Source: Treponema sp. (GTDB lineage: Bacteria; Spirochaetota; Spirochaetia; Treponematales; Rectinemataceae). Taken from it: a stretch of DNA of 19,474 nt. A model generated the notes under the pieces. That model ran no database searches. It had not been told where the DNA came from and was given only the letters and a program-made list of their open reading frames with translations. Where the stretch lies: the NCBI GenBank assembly GCA_012516755.1, contig JAAYWE010000143.1, forward strand, positions 1 through 19,474. Reading direction: 5' to 3'. Shown here in pieces: positions 7,669-15,049 of this stretch (position 1 is its first letter; each line of letters begins with the position of its first letter). A program made the translations under genes and the position numbers.

Positions 7669-8804
7669 TTAGCACTTTGCTCAATGCTTATGGGTTAATC
7701 GTCTTTGCCGCATGTGTGTTTTTCTTTTTCATCACGGTTTCCAACATCTTATGGCTTATGCACACACTCACTATAGAGCGAAAAAAAAACGGGCCATCTG
7801 TAGCCGTACTCATCCCGGCGCGCAACGAAGCCTTGCGTATTCGCCCTTGCATTGATTCTCTGTTATCTCAGGATTATAAGTCCTACCAGATCTATGTTAT
7901 CGATGACAACTCCGACGACGAGACTTGGAATATCCTGAAAAGCTATATGATACGATTTCCATCCAAATTCAAGGCATTCAAGGCCGAACCTCTTCCAGAA
8001 AATTGGTATGGCAAACCCCATGCACTACAGGAATTAGCTACTCATGTCAAAGAAAACTACTTGCTATGCACAGATGCAGACACGATCCATAAACCAGATT
8101 CCATAAGCAAAGCAATGGCAGCTGCGGAAAAATACAAAGCCGATCTGATCACTGGCTATGCTCATCATTTGATGCCCACATTCGCAGAAGCGGCCATTGT
8201 TCCCTCAATGTATATCCTTACTATGCTGGGAATGCCACTCTACCTGATTCCAAATACAAAATCTCCACTTTTCAGCCATGCTATCGGGCAGTTCATGCTT
8301 TTCAAGAGGTCTTTTTTTGAAAAGATTGGTGGCTATGAAAAGGTAAAACATGAAGCGACAGAAGATGTGAGACTATCGAGGATCATAAAAGAAAATGGCG
8401 GAAAGATTGCCTTTATCGATCTAAAAGACATCGTGGAATGCCGAATGTATACGACCTATAAGGAAGCCATCCAGGGTATTGCCAAGAATGCCTATGATTA
8501 TCTGGGCAAAAACCTCTTGATTCTTTTCTCCGGAACAGTGGCTGTGCCCCTTGTCTTTTATGTCCCATTGATTGTGCTTTTTATCGATGTTCCATGGCTT
8601 GGGCAGGCCATTCCTTATCTCAAAGCTTCGGCAATTATCACATTTTACTCCTGGGTTCTTGAAACAATTGATCGTCGGCTACCATGGTATGTGCCATTTA
8701 TCTATCCACTCATTTTTGTCAATACAATGTCAGCGCTTTGGCGCGGATTCCACCTTGTAAACAAGGAAGGTGGAATCGAATGGAGGGGTAGAAAAGTAAA
8801 ATGA
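7665..8804 (+). CDS. Membrane GT2 family glycosyltransferase
   Basis: A 379-aa enzyme that should transfer a sugar from a nucleotide-sugar donor, probably to a lipid acceptor at the inner membrane. An N-terminal membrane helix (about 8-32) is followed by a GT-A domain: VAVLIPARNEALRIRPCI (47-64), SQDY, YVIDDNSDDET, a metal-binding TDAD (136-139) and the likely catalytic-base region ATEDVRLSRII (231-241). At least two C-terminal membrane segments follow. Overall length and layout recall CrtQ/HpnI-like enzymes that glycosylate carotenoid or hopanoid lipids, but the acceptor cannot be read from sequence. It overlaps its upstream and downstream neighbours by 4 nt each, so the three genes are translationally coupled. 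Pairing with an acyltransferase fits a route to an acylated glycolipid. Confidence 0.87.
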   Translation: MISTLLNAYGLIVFAACVFFFFITVSNILWLMHTLTIERKKNGPSVAVLIPARNEALRIRPCIDSLLSQDYKSYQIYVIDDNSDDETWNILKSYMIRFPSKFKAFKAEPLPENWYGKPHALQELATHVKENYLLCTDADTIHKPDSISKAMAAAEKYKADLITGYAHHLMPTFAEAAIVPSMYILTMLGMPLYLIPNTKSPLFSHAIGQFMLFKRSFFEKIGGYEKVKHEATEDVRLSRIIKENGGKIAFIDLKDIVECRMYTTYKEAIQGIAKNAYDYLGKNLLILFSGTVAVPLVFYVPLIVLFIDVPWLGQAIPYLKASAIITFYSWVLETIDRRLPWYVPFIYPLIFVNTMSALWRGFHLVNKEGGIEWRGRKVK

Positions 8805-9586
8805 GATACCGAAAAGGGGCTTCTCTTGTATCAGACACAGCCATATCGCGTCTCATTGGCGATGTTCTCCTGGCATTTATTGGCTTGATAGCATGGCCAC
8901 TCTGTCATCTTCTATATAATATCAAGATCGAAAAAATCGGCAGGGCGAAGACAGAAAGGCTTCCATCTCGAGCTGTTCTGGTGAGCAATCACTGCATGCC
9001 TCTGGATCCCGTCTTTCACGGTCTTTCCATTTTGCCTCGTCGCACTTTTTTCACTCTCCTTGAGGAAACATGCGAGGCACCGGTGATCGGCCCTTTAGTG
9101 AGACTGCTCGGTGGGATTCCCTTGCCAAGAAACAGAAATAGGCTTGGAGATATCGAGATGGCCGTAGAGCACGCTCTTAATACAAGAGGGCTAGTCCATT
9201 TCTATCCAGAAGGCGAATGTTTTCTGGGAAATCAGGATATATTTCCATTTAAGGCGGGCGCTGCATATTTTGCTATAAAGTTTGGCGTGCCAGTGATACC
9301 TATTGTTACGATCTTAAAGCGCGCAAATGGGAGGAAATCAAAGCGCATCCAGGTCAATGTGCACATGCTCGAGCCTATCATGCCCCTGGCTTTGCTAGAC
9401 AAGCCCCTATCCCTATCGAGCATGGCCAAAAATCCAGCCCAAGAAAATTCACGCGAGATGCTCTCTAGAGCAATCGAGTGCACACGAAAGTTCCATGCTC
9501 TTATGCAGGCAGAAATAGATTTTTCTGGTTGCGACAAGTCACTCTACAAGGGACCTATGCCGCGAATAAAAGGGGTGAATGATTAG
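8801..9586 (+). CDS. PlsC-like 1-acylglycerol-3-phosphate-type acyltransferase
   Basis: A 261-aa LPLAT-family acyltransferase. Motif I is NHCMPLD (63-69), the H-x4-D catalytic pair. Motif II/III is GGIPLPRNRNR (104-114), and YPEGECF (135-141) stands in for the usual FPEGTRS. Pro-rich VPVIPI (163-168) is motif IV. One N-terminal membrane helix (about 19-39) suggests a cytoplasmic-face inner-membrane enzyme. As the last gene of the TPR-GT2-acyltransferase operon, it may acylate the glycosylated product, as CrtO follows CrtQ in staphyloxanthin synthesis, rather than be the housekeeping PlsC. That role is inference. A long hairpin lies 3 nt after its stop. Confidence 0.88.
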   Translation: MRYRKGASLVSDTAISRLIGDVLLAFIGLIAWPLCHLLYNIKIEKIGRAKTERLPSRAVLVSNHCMPLDPVFHGLSILPRRTFFTLLEETCEAPVIGPLVRLLGGIPLPRNRNRLGDIEMAVEHALNTRGLVHFYPEGECFLGNQDIFPFKAGAAYFAIKFGVPVIPIVTILKRANGRKSKRIQVNVHMLEPIMPLALLDKPLSLSSMAKNPAQENSREMLSRAIECTRKFHALMQAEIDFSGCDKSLYKGPMPRIKGVND

Positions 9587-9588
9587 TG

Positions 9589-9618
9589 CTGCTACGAACC
9601 TTACAAGGTTCGTAGCAG
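9589..9618. repeat. Long perfect inverted repeat after the acyltransferase gene
   Basis: CTGCTACGAACC (9589-9600) and GGTTCGTAGCAG (9607-9618) form a perfect 12-bp stem with loop TTACAA, starting 3 nt past the stop codon. Neither strand has a U-tract after it, so it is not a standard Rho-independent terminator. It could stabilise the 3' end, act as a U-less terminator or be a protein site. A weaker inverted repeat (ATACCTA 9668-9674, TAGGTAT 9695-9701) followed by TTCTTTCTT lies downstream and may be the true end. Confidence 0.6.
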
Positions 9619-9718
9619 TATGGGCATGCAGCCATTGCATAATCAGATCTTATCTATTCTCTACAATATACCTAATGCCGATTATCTAATATGATAGGTA
9701 TTTCTTTCTTATGATTAT

Positions 9719-9747
9719 GTTACAAAGATGCACCGGTGCATTATATA
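9719..9747 (+). promoter_or_regulatory. Candidate promoter with a 14-bp dyad in its spacer
   Basis: ATGCACCGGTGCAT (9728-9741) is a perfect 14-bp palindrome. It fills the 17-nt spacer between a fair -35 (GTTACA, 9719-9724) and a -10 (TATATA, 9742-9747). Transcription would begin near 9754, just ahead of the pseudohelicase ATG at 9778. A dyad inside the spacer is the usual layout for a repressor or a MerR-type activator. The palindrome is certain; its use as an operator is inferred. Confidence 0.5.
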
Positions 9748-9777
9748 TAGATATTGCAATATAGGGATGGTTTGGAA

Positions 9778-11508
9778 ATGGAAAGATTCTTGGAGCGTAG
9801 TGGATACGCAGAGGATCGAATTCTTCAATTCTTCGCACGCCTCATCGGTGATCAGTTTTTCGTTCAGAAAAAAGACATCCTTGTACACGATGAAGACTTA
9901 GGTTATCGATCGCCACTCATCACTGCTCTTATCGAGAGCTACATCGAGGATTCCAAGACCTCTGCGACCTCCAAAATATCTGGAAGCGAAGAAGAGACGC
10001 GAGAGAAGCAAGCCAGAATACGAGCCTTAGTGCTCACCGAGCATGAAGAAGTATTGATCGATCTGCAGAAGCTATTTGCAATTGCTAGTTTTGATAGTTT
10101 GGTGATATCGTCGGATACAGCCCTGAAAGAAGCAAATATGCCTCTCTCCGAGAGGACAGTAGTTGCAATGCCTACATCGCTGTTTCTGGCTGCGACACAA
10201 GTGCCTGAATTCAAGGCGCGCGAATTTGGCCTTGTCGTGCTCGAGGGAGCCGACCTATTCGGAGACACGCCTGGCGAAGTGCAGCGTAGAATATGGGGAT
10301 ATCTCCTTCCACCATGGCAGCGGAGGGCAGCCATATTTGCCAAGCATATCGGGATAAGGACAAGGAATACAGCGCTGGATTTTGCAAATGATCCCAAGAC
10401 GATCGTATTAAAAAAAGCCCAAGCAAGCTTAAGCCAAATAAGCACCTATATGTATCGTCTAAGTTCGCAACATAAATTCAGGGTGCTACTTGCAATGATT
10501 CAAGAGAATTTTCAAGAAGATAGAAGAGCTATTATTGTATTCTGCAATTTGAGACAGACATCGATGGAGCTGGAATTCAGGCTAAAGCTCAATAATATCA
10601 AAGCTAAGCAAGTATCCATTTCGGCTCCGAAAGCAGAAAGAAAGGAGCTTCTCCTGGAATTTGCCGAGATTGAGAAGATGGCAGAAGGAGGCCAATTCGT
10701 TCTTGTTGTCTCCAATGATAATCTGAGTGTGCTGCCTTCCGAATTGGCAAATCTAGCTATTCATTATGATATCCCCTTAGACCCTGATATATATCTTGAG
10801 CGAGTGCGAATAATGCGACCAAGTAGCTCGACCATAATAGGCCTAGTATGCGAACGCTATGAAGTCGGCTTATCAGCAATTAATTCCAAATTTGGCATGC
10901 AATTCGAACTAAGAGAGCCCAGCTATGACATGTTGGAATACCGCGATGAGAGCGAAGGGGTACCATTGAAAATAGAATATGAAAGACGATCTTCGGAATA
11001 CAAACCGAGACGCAGGATTGAGCAAAGCAAAGATAAAACGGAAGATGCAAAGAGGATTAAAAAGACTCAACATAGAGAATTAAAGGAAAATTTCCATCAA
11101 GGTCAAAAAGCCCAACATAATAGAAAAAACAGCTCGCCTAAGAAAAGTCCAGGAGTAGACCAGAATAGCGAACTCTATTCCATGAGCACCGATGAGCGCT
11201 TGGCTTATTTCCGACAGAAATACCGTGGCATTCTGAATTCGCCTATTGAACCAAAACCGCATCCCAAAAAAGGAGAAAAAACGATATCCAGGTCAGCATC
11301 AGAGCCATTGTCTTTCGAAAATACAATTCCTACTAAGAATGCAGATGGAGAGCGATCGATCAGCGCCGCGGACTCAATTGAGGTTAGAAAGGGAGATAAG
11401 AAACAGGCTAGTGGCATGGAATCGGATAATCCAAGTATAGTAAAACGGTTCATAGAAAAACTGTTCCCAGGAACGAACGAAGGAACAGATGAAGGAATAA
11501 AGGAATAG
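9778..11508 (+). CDS. DEAD-box-fold protein with eroded ATPase motifs (pseudohelicase)
   Basis: A 576-aa protein read from the ATG at 9778; the frame is open to a TTG at 9754, but the promoter layout favours the ATG. Both RecA-like lobes of a DEAD-box RNA helicase can be followed in order, yet each catalytic motif is degraded. The motif I position reads DLGYRSPLIT (39-48) with no GKT. Motif II is LEGAD (155-159). SAT becomes FAK (187-189). Motif V reads SNDNLSVLPS (312-321) instead of TD-x-x-RG-D. The motif VI region is YLERVRIMRPSS (339-350) without HRxGRxGR. Lobe 2 landmarks IVFCN (253-257) and HYDIPLDPDIYLER still fit. Residues from about 395 form a charged, disordered tail with one conserved-looking patch, DERLAYFRQKYRGIL (472-486). 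Likely an RNA- or protein-binding scaffold; ATP hydrolysis is improbable. Confidence 0.75.
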   Translation: MERFLERSGYAEDRILQFFARLIGDQFFVQKKDILVHDEDLGYRSPLITALIESYIEDSKTSATSKISGSEEETREKQARIRALVLTEHEEVLIDLQKLFAIASFDSLVISSDTALKEANMPLSERTVVAMPTSLFLAATQVPEFKAREFGLVVLEGADLFGDTPGEVQRRIWGYLLPPWQRRAAIFAKHIGIRTRNTALDFANDPKTIVLKKAQASLSQISTYMYRLSSQHKFRVLLAMIQENFQEDRRAIIVFCNLRQTSMELEFRLKLNNIKAKQVSISAPKAERKELLLEFAEIEKMAEGGQFVLVVSNDNLSVLPSELANLAIHYDIPLDPDIYLERVRIMRPSSSTIIGLVCERYEVGLSAINSKFGMQFELREPSYDMLEYRDESEGVPLKIEYERRSSEYKPRRRIEQSKDKTEDAKRIKKTQHRELKENFHQGQKAQHNRKNSSPKKSPGVDQNSELYSMSTDERLAYFRQKYRGILNSPIEPKPHPKKGEKTISRSASEPLSFENTIPTKNADGERSISAADSIEVRKGDKKQASGMESDNPSIVKRFIEKLFPGTNEGTDEGIKE

Positions 11509-11604
11509 ATGAAGGCGCAAATTAGCGAGCAGACAAGCGAACAAATGCTTGAGTCATTCTTCCCGGATATGGTCTTTCCTGAGTCCGATAGCAACAAACA
11601 ATAG
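11509..11604 (+). CDS. Possible 31-aa ORF after the pseudohelicase
   Basis: An ATG directly follows the pseudohelicase stop (TAG-ATG), with AAAGGA just upstream. It encodes 31 residues beginning MKAQISEQTSEQMLES and ends with TAG. The sequence is polar, like the upstream tail, and may simply be a former extension of it. No family is recognised. The rest of the gap to glgP (11605-11690) shows only a ribosome-binding site. Confidence 0.2.
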   Translation: MKAQISEQTSEQMLESFFPDMVFPESDSNKQ

Positions 11605-11690
11605 GAAAGCAGAAACATGAGAGCAGATAGACCAGACCGGGAAAGTGAAGGCAGGAATCCTATTCTAAAAACGAAAAGAGGTATTTATAA

Positions 11691-14231
11691 ATGAAAATAT
11701 TGTCGCATACGGTCAAACCAGCGCTTAAAGGCCGTCTGACCAAACTCGATTTAATTGCGCGAAACCTATGGCTTTCGTGGAATTTTGATGCAGTGTCACT
11801 CTTTACTCGCATCGATCGAGGGTTGTGGTCGGCCTCGGGGCAAAATCCGGTAAGAATGCTGGGCATGCTGAGTCAGGAAAAGATCGACGAGCTTGCCTCC
11901 GACCCTGCTTTTCTCTCGGACCTGGATGAGGTTTATTCTAATTTCCAGCGATACCTAAAGAACAGAATCTGGTATCGCGGACCACGCGATAGAGTAATTG
12001 CCTATTTTTCTATGGAATATGGCCTCGATGTCTCCTTGGCGACCTATTCTGGCGGACTAGGTGTGCTCTCGGGTGATCATCTAAAAACCGTGAGCGATCT
12101 CGGATTACCGCTAGTGGCTGTTGGGCTTCTTTATCGTCAAGGCTATTTCAAGCAATATCTGAATGCCGATGGCTATCAACTAGAAACATACCCTGAGAAC
12201 GATTGGTACAATATGCCGGTGGAGCGCTGTGTGGATGCCCAGGATGCACCTGTGCTCATCCAGGTCGAAATGGCAGGCCGCCCAATCAGCGCCGGAATCT
12301 GGCGTGTAGATATTGGAAGAGCTCAGCTTTACCTCCTTGACACAAATATTCCCGAGAATAAGCCAGAAGATCGAATCATCACAGCGACACTTTATGGTGG
12401 CGACATGGAAATGCGGATAAAGCAGGAGATATTGTTAGGCATAGGAGGAATTAGGGCACTCAAGGCACTCGGTATCCATGTAGGTGCAACCCATATGAAC
12501 GAAGGACATTCCGCATTCCTAGCCCTGGAGAGGATTAGAGTACTCATGGAAGAATATGGCCTGGATGCACATTCGGCTATTCAAGCATTTATACCTACGA
12601 ATGTCTTCACGACACATACGCCAGTACCTGCAGGTAACGAGCGCTTCGGAATAGAGTTAATGGAGAAGTATTTCCGCTCTTTTGTAACTGCGCTAGGCTT
12701 AGACTGGAACGAATTCTTAGGTATGGGCCGCGAGAATCCCCTGGACAAACAGGAGAGTTTCTGCATGACTGTCTTTGCCCTGCGTTTGTCCGTTCGATCG
12801 AATGGCGTGTCCAAATTGCATGGCGAAGTCTCGCGCAGAATGTGGAAAGGCTTGTGGCCAGAGCTGGATCTGAAAGAGATACCTATTGGACACGTAACAA
12901 ATGGGGTTTTCCCCCGAACCTGGATCAGCCATGACATGCTCAGTCTTCTTGATAAATTCCTTGGGCCAAAATTCGAGCTGGAGCCCGACAATCCTGATGT
13001 ATGGGCTGCAATAGATCAGGTATCCGACGAAGAGCTATGGAGAACACATGAACGTCGGCGAGAGCGCCTTGTCGCAATAAGTCGCCAGCGCCTTGCCGCG
13101 ACATATAAGCGCCTCAGTCTACCCGATGGCGAGATCGTCCGCTCCAGCGATGTGCTTTCTCCTTATGCGCTCACATTGAGTTTTGCTCGTCGCTTTGCAA
13201 CATATAAGCGAGGAACCTTGCTTCTCAAAGACCCTGATAGATTAATAAGGCTTCTTAACGACAAGGATAAGCCTATTCAAATAGTAATAGCCGGAAAAGC
13301 GCACCCTCATGATATGGCTGGCAAAGAGCTTATTCGAGAAATCATACATTTCTCTCGGCGTGAAGAAGTCTTTGGTCGCCTTGTGTTTATAGAAGACTAT
13401 GATATGGCGATGGGTCGCTACATGACGAGTGGCTCAGATGTTTGGCTCAACACGCCGCGCCGTCCACAGGAAGCGTCCGGAACTTCCGGCATGAAGGCTG
13501 GAATGAATGGCGTACTCAACTGTTCGGTTCTGGATGGTTGGTGGGCTGAGGCCTATAGTTCCGAGATCGGCTGGGCTATCGGTTCTGGTGAGGAATACAA
13601 GGATGAAGCTCTTCAGGATGAGATAGAAGCAGAAGATCTCTACGACCTGTTGGAGCATGAGATTTTGCCGCTCTTTTATACCAGAGGGCGAGATAACATT
13701 CCGCGAGGCTGGCTCACGAAAATGCGCTCTTCGATGAAGACCATTGGCTCTAAGTTCGCAACGCACCGAATGCTCAAGGAATACTATACCAACTACTATG
13801 AGCCTGCTCTTAGGGAGAGTAAAACACTGGAGGCCGATAATTATCGCGCCAGCGTATCCCTGGCTCAGTACATAGAAAAAGTCAAACGTGTTTGGAATGG
13901 AGTTCGGATCGTCGAATTCAGCGATGATGGAGCTCCCGTTGTGCCAAGAGGAAGCGCCATCGAAGTGAGAGCTCTCGTCGACCTTGCTGGTCTTCTGCCA
14001 GATGATGCTGCGGTCGAATGCTACTTAGGCAGACTCTCGAGCAAGGGAGAAATCCTGGAGGGAACGCGCATACCAATGACCCTATTGGGACCTGAGGGGC
14101 AATACTATCGATACCAATGTGACATAAGGAGCGAGATAACAGGCCAAATAGGTTATTCAGTCCGCGTTTTGCCGGCGCATCCCGCTTTAGACGGTCGTTT
14201 TGTGCCAGGCCTTGTTCGCTGGGCTCAATAG
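11691..14231 (+). CDS. glgP: Alpha-glucan (glycogen/maltodextrin) phosphorylase
   Basis: An 846-aa PLP enzyme that phosphorolyses alpha-1,4-glucans to glucose-1-phosphate. It belongs to the bacterial/archaeal-type phosphorylases with an N-terminal DUF3417-like region (about 10-130: NLWLSWNFDAV, YFSMEYGLD). Conserved blocks include YSGGLGVLSGDHLK (119-132), THMNEGHSAF (267-276), SFARRFATYKRGTLL (497-511) and the PLP-lysine site EASGTSGMKAGMNG with Lys602. A C-terminal beta domain (from about 730) is typical of this subfamily. AGAGG lies 9 nt before the ATG. It is preceded by the pseudohelicase on the same strand, and no terminator separates it from cassette B, which has its own promoter. Glucose-1-phosphate could feed central metabolism or sugar-nucleotide supply for the GT2 enzyme; that link is speculative. 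Confidence 0.95.
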   Translation: MKILSHTVKPALKGRLTKLDLIARNLWLSWNFDAVSLFTRIDRGLWSASGQNPVRMLGMLSQEKIDELASDPAFLSDLDEVYSNFQRYLKNRIWYRGPRDRVIAYFSMEYGLDVSLATYSGGLGVLSGDHLKTVSDLGLPLVAVGLLYRQGYFKQYLNADGYQLETYPENDWYNMPVERCVDAQDAPVLIQVEMAGRPISAGIWRVDIGRAQLYLLDTNIPENKPEDRIITATLYGGDMEMRIKQEILLGIGGIRALKALGIHVGATHMNEGHSAFLALERIRVLMEEYGLDAHSAIQAFIPTNVFTTHTPVPAGNERFGIELMEKYFRSFVTALGLDWNEFLGMGRENPLDKQESFCMTVFALRLSVRSNGVSKLHGEVSRRMWKGLWPELDLKEIPIGHVTNGVFPRTWISHDMLSLLDKFLGPKFELEPDNPDVWAAIDQVSDEELWRTHERRRERLVAISRQRLAATYKRLSLPDGEIVRSSDVLSPYALTLSFARRFATYKRGTLLLKDPDRLIRLLNDKDKPIQIVIAGKAHPHDMAGKELIREIIHFSRREEVFGRLVFIEDYDMAMGRYMTSGSDVWLNTPRRPQEASGTSGMKAGMNGVLNCSVLDGWWAEAYSSEIGWAIGSGEEYKDEALQDEIEAEDLYDLLEHEILPLFYTRGRDNIPRGWLTKMRSSMKTIGSKFATHRMLKEYYTNYYEPALRESKTLEADNYRASVSLAQYIEKVKRVWNGVRIVEFSDDGAPVVPRGSAIEVRALVDLAGLLPDDAAVECYLGRLSSKGEILEGTRIPMTLLGPEGQYYRYQCDIRSEITGQIGYSVRVLPAHPALDGRFVPGLVRWAQ

Positions 14232-14268
14232 GCAGATTAAGGAAAAACGAATAAATGAGAATATCGCG

Positions 14269-14297
14269 TTGACAAAAGCGAAGTCTGCTCATAGAAT
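14269..14297 (+). promoter_or_regulatory. Sigma70-type promoter for cassette B
   Basis: A perfect -35 TTGACA (14269-14274), an exact 17-nt spacer and -10 TAGAAT (14292-14297; five of six match TATAAT) lie in the 163-bp gap between glgP and cassette B. The predicted start near 14304 leaves a leader of about 90 nt. This is the best-formed promoter in the window and implies that cassette B is transcribed independently of glgP. Confidence 0.75.
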
Positions 14298-14340
14298 TCT
14301 ATATTGCCAGGTGTAAATCGACTGGTCTAACAGATTTTGA

Positions 14341-14379
14341 TTTGGTTTTCAGGTAACTCCAATAATTCAAAAAACCAAA
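14341..14379 (+). promoter_or_regulatory. Leader hairpin before cassette B
   Basis: TTTGGTTTT (14341-14349) pairs with AAAACCAAA (14371-14379) around a 21-nt loop, ending just before the AAAGGAA ribosome-binding site (14382-14388). It lies within the leader predicted from the TTGACA promoter. The stem is AT-rich and may be modest in strength. A regulatory role is possible but not shown. Confidence 0.3.
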
Positions 14380-14394
14380 CGAAAGGAATTATAT

Positions 14395-15000
14395 ATGAGA
14401 AAAGGATTTTTTATCCTGTTGTTGGTGGCTTTGCTGTCCTGTATCGGGCCCTTTTCGGTTTTTGCTGCGATAAGCGGTGATCCTATAAAGCAATATGGGC
14501 TTCCTTTCCTTATCACAAACGCAGGGCAAGGGCCGGGTGGCAAAATGGCGCGTCTTTTGGTCTCGCAGACTAAGACGCTGGAATTAGATAAGGATTTCTT
14601 CTACTTGGCCGAACCGGTTGAAGCAGATCTTAAAGCAAGACCATATAAGGCTCTTATGGTGGTCATAGGATCTTCGGACAAAGGTCTAGGTGCTTCTGGA
14701 ATAACCATCGATCAAGAGATAGCAAGGCTGCAGCGAATAGTAAAGGCGTCGAAAGATATGAAGCTTCCGATTATCGCTGTGCTTCTCGAGAAAGACAAGC
14801 GTTCGAATGTTGCTACAAACCCAAACGAGCGCTGCATAGATACGATTTGCCCTTATGCCGAGTGGATGATTGTTGTAAAGGATGGCAATACTGATAAGCG
14901 CTTCGACAAGATCAAGGAGAAATATCACATACCATTGACCATCATAGATAATGCAATAGATTTCACCTCGCTCTGCAAGCAGATCTTCATCAAAAAATAA
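14395..15000 (+). CDS. Exported ~200-aa protein, DUF6305-like (cassette B)
   Basis: A 201-aa paralogue of the protein at 2617-3198. A signal sequence occupies residues 1-24 (SVFA-A cleavage). LLSC at 13-16 could be a relaxed lipobox, so lipidation is an alternative. The domain repeats the pattern: PFLITNAGQGPGGKMARLL (37-55), ALMVVIGSSDKGLGASGIT (86-104), and WMIVVKDGNTDKRF (147-160). The HIGGEARRG loop of the cassette A copy is replaced by LLEKDKRSN, so the two probably differ in ligand. AAAGGAA precedes the ATG. It opens cassette B, 49 nt before the permease. Its strand-loop-helix order looks Rossmann-like, and a substrate-binding or docking role beside the permease is inferred from position only. 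Confidence 0.72.
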   Translation: MRKGFFILLLVALLSCIGPFSVFAAISGDPIKQYGLPFLITNAGQGPGGKMARLLVSQTKTLELDKDFFYLAEPVEADLKARPYKALMVVIGSSDKGLGASGITIDQEIARLQRIVKASKDMKLPIIAVLLEKDKRSNVATNPNERCIDTICPYAEWMIVVKDGNTDKRFDKIKEKYHIPLTIIDNAIDFTSLCKQIFIKK

Positions 15001-15049
15001 TAAGAGCTCGTATCAAACTCGGGCATCAGCTTGATAAAGAAGGATAACT

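Noticed and set aside
9754..9777. TTG start extending the pseudohelicase by eight residues
   Set aside because: It coincides with the predicted transcription start and has no ribosome-binding site; the ATG at 9778 fits better.
13434..14292. Antisense ORFs of 110 and 124 aa over glgP
   Set aside because: Shadows of the strongly conserved phosphorylase frame, with no start signals or recognisable motifs.
14298..14394. T-box or riboswitch in the cassette B leader
   Set aside because: No T-box consensus or known aptamer core; only one AT-rich stem is visible.
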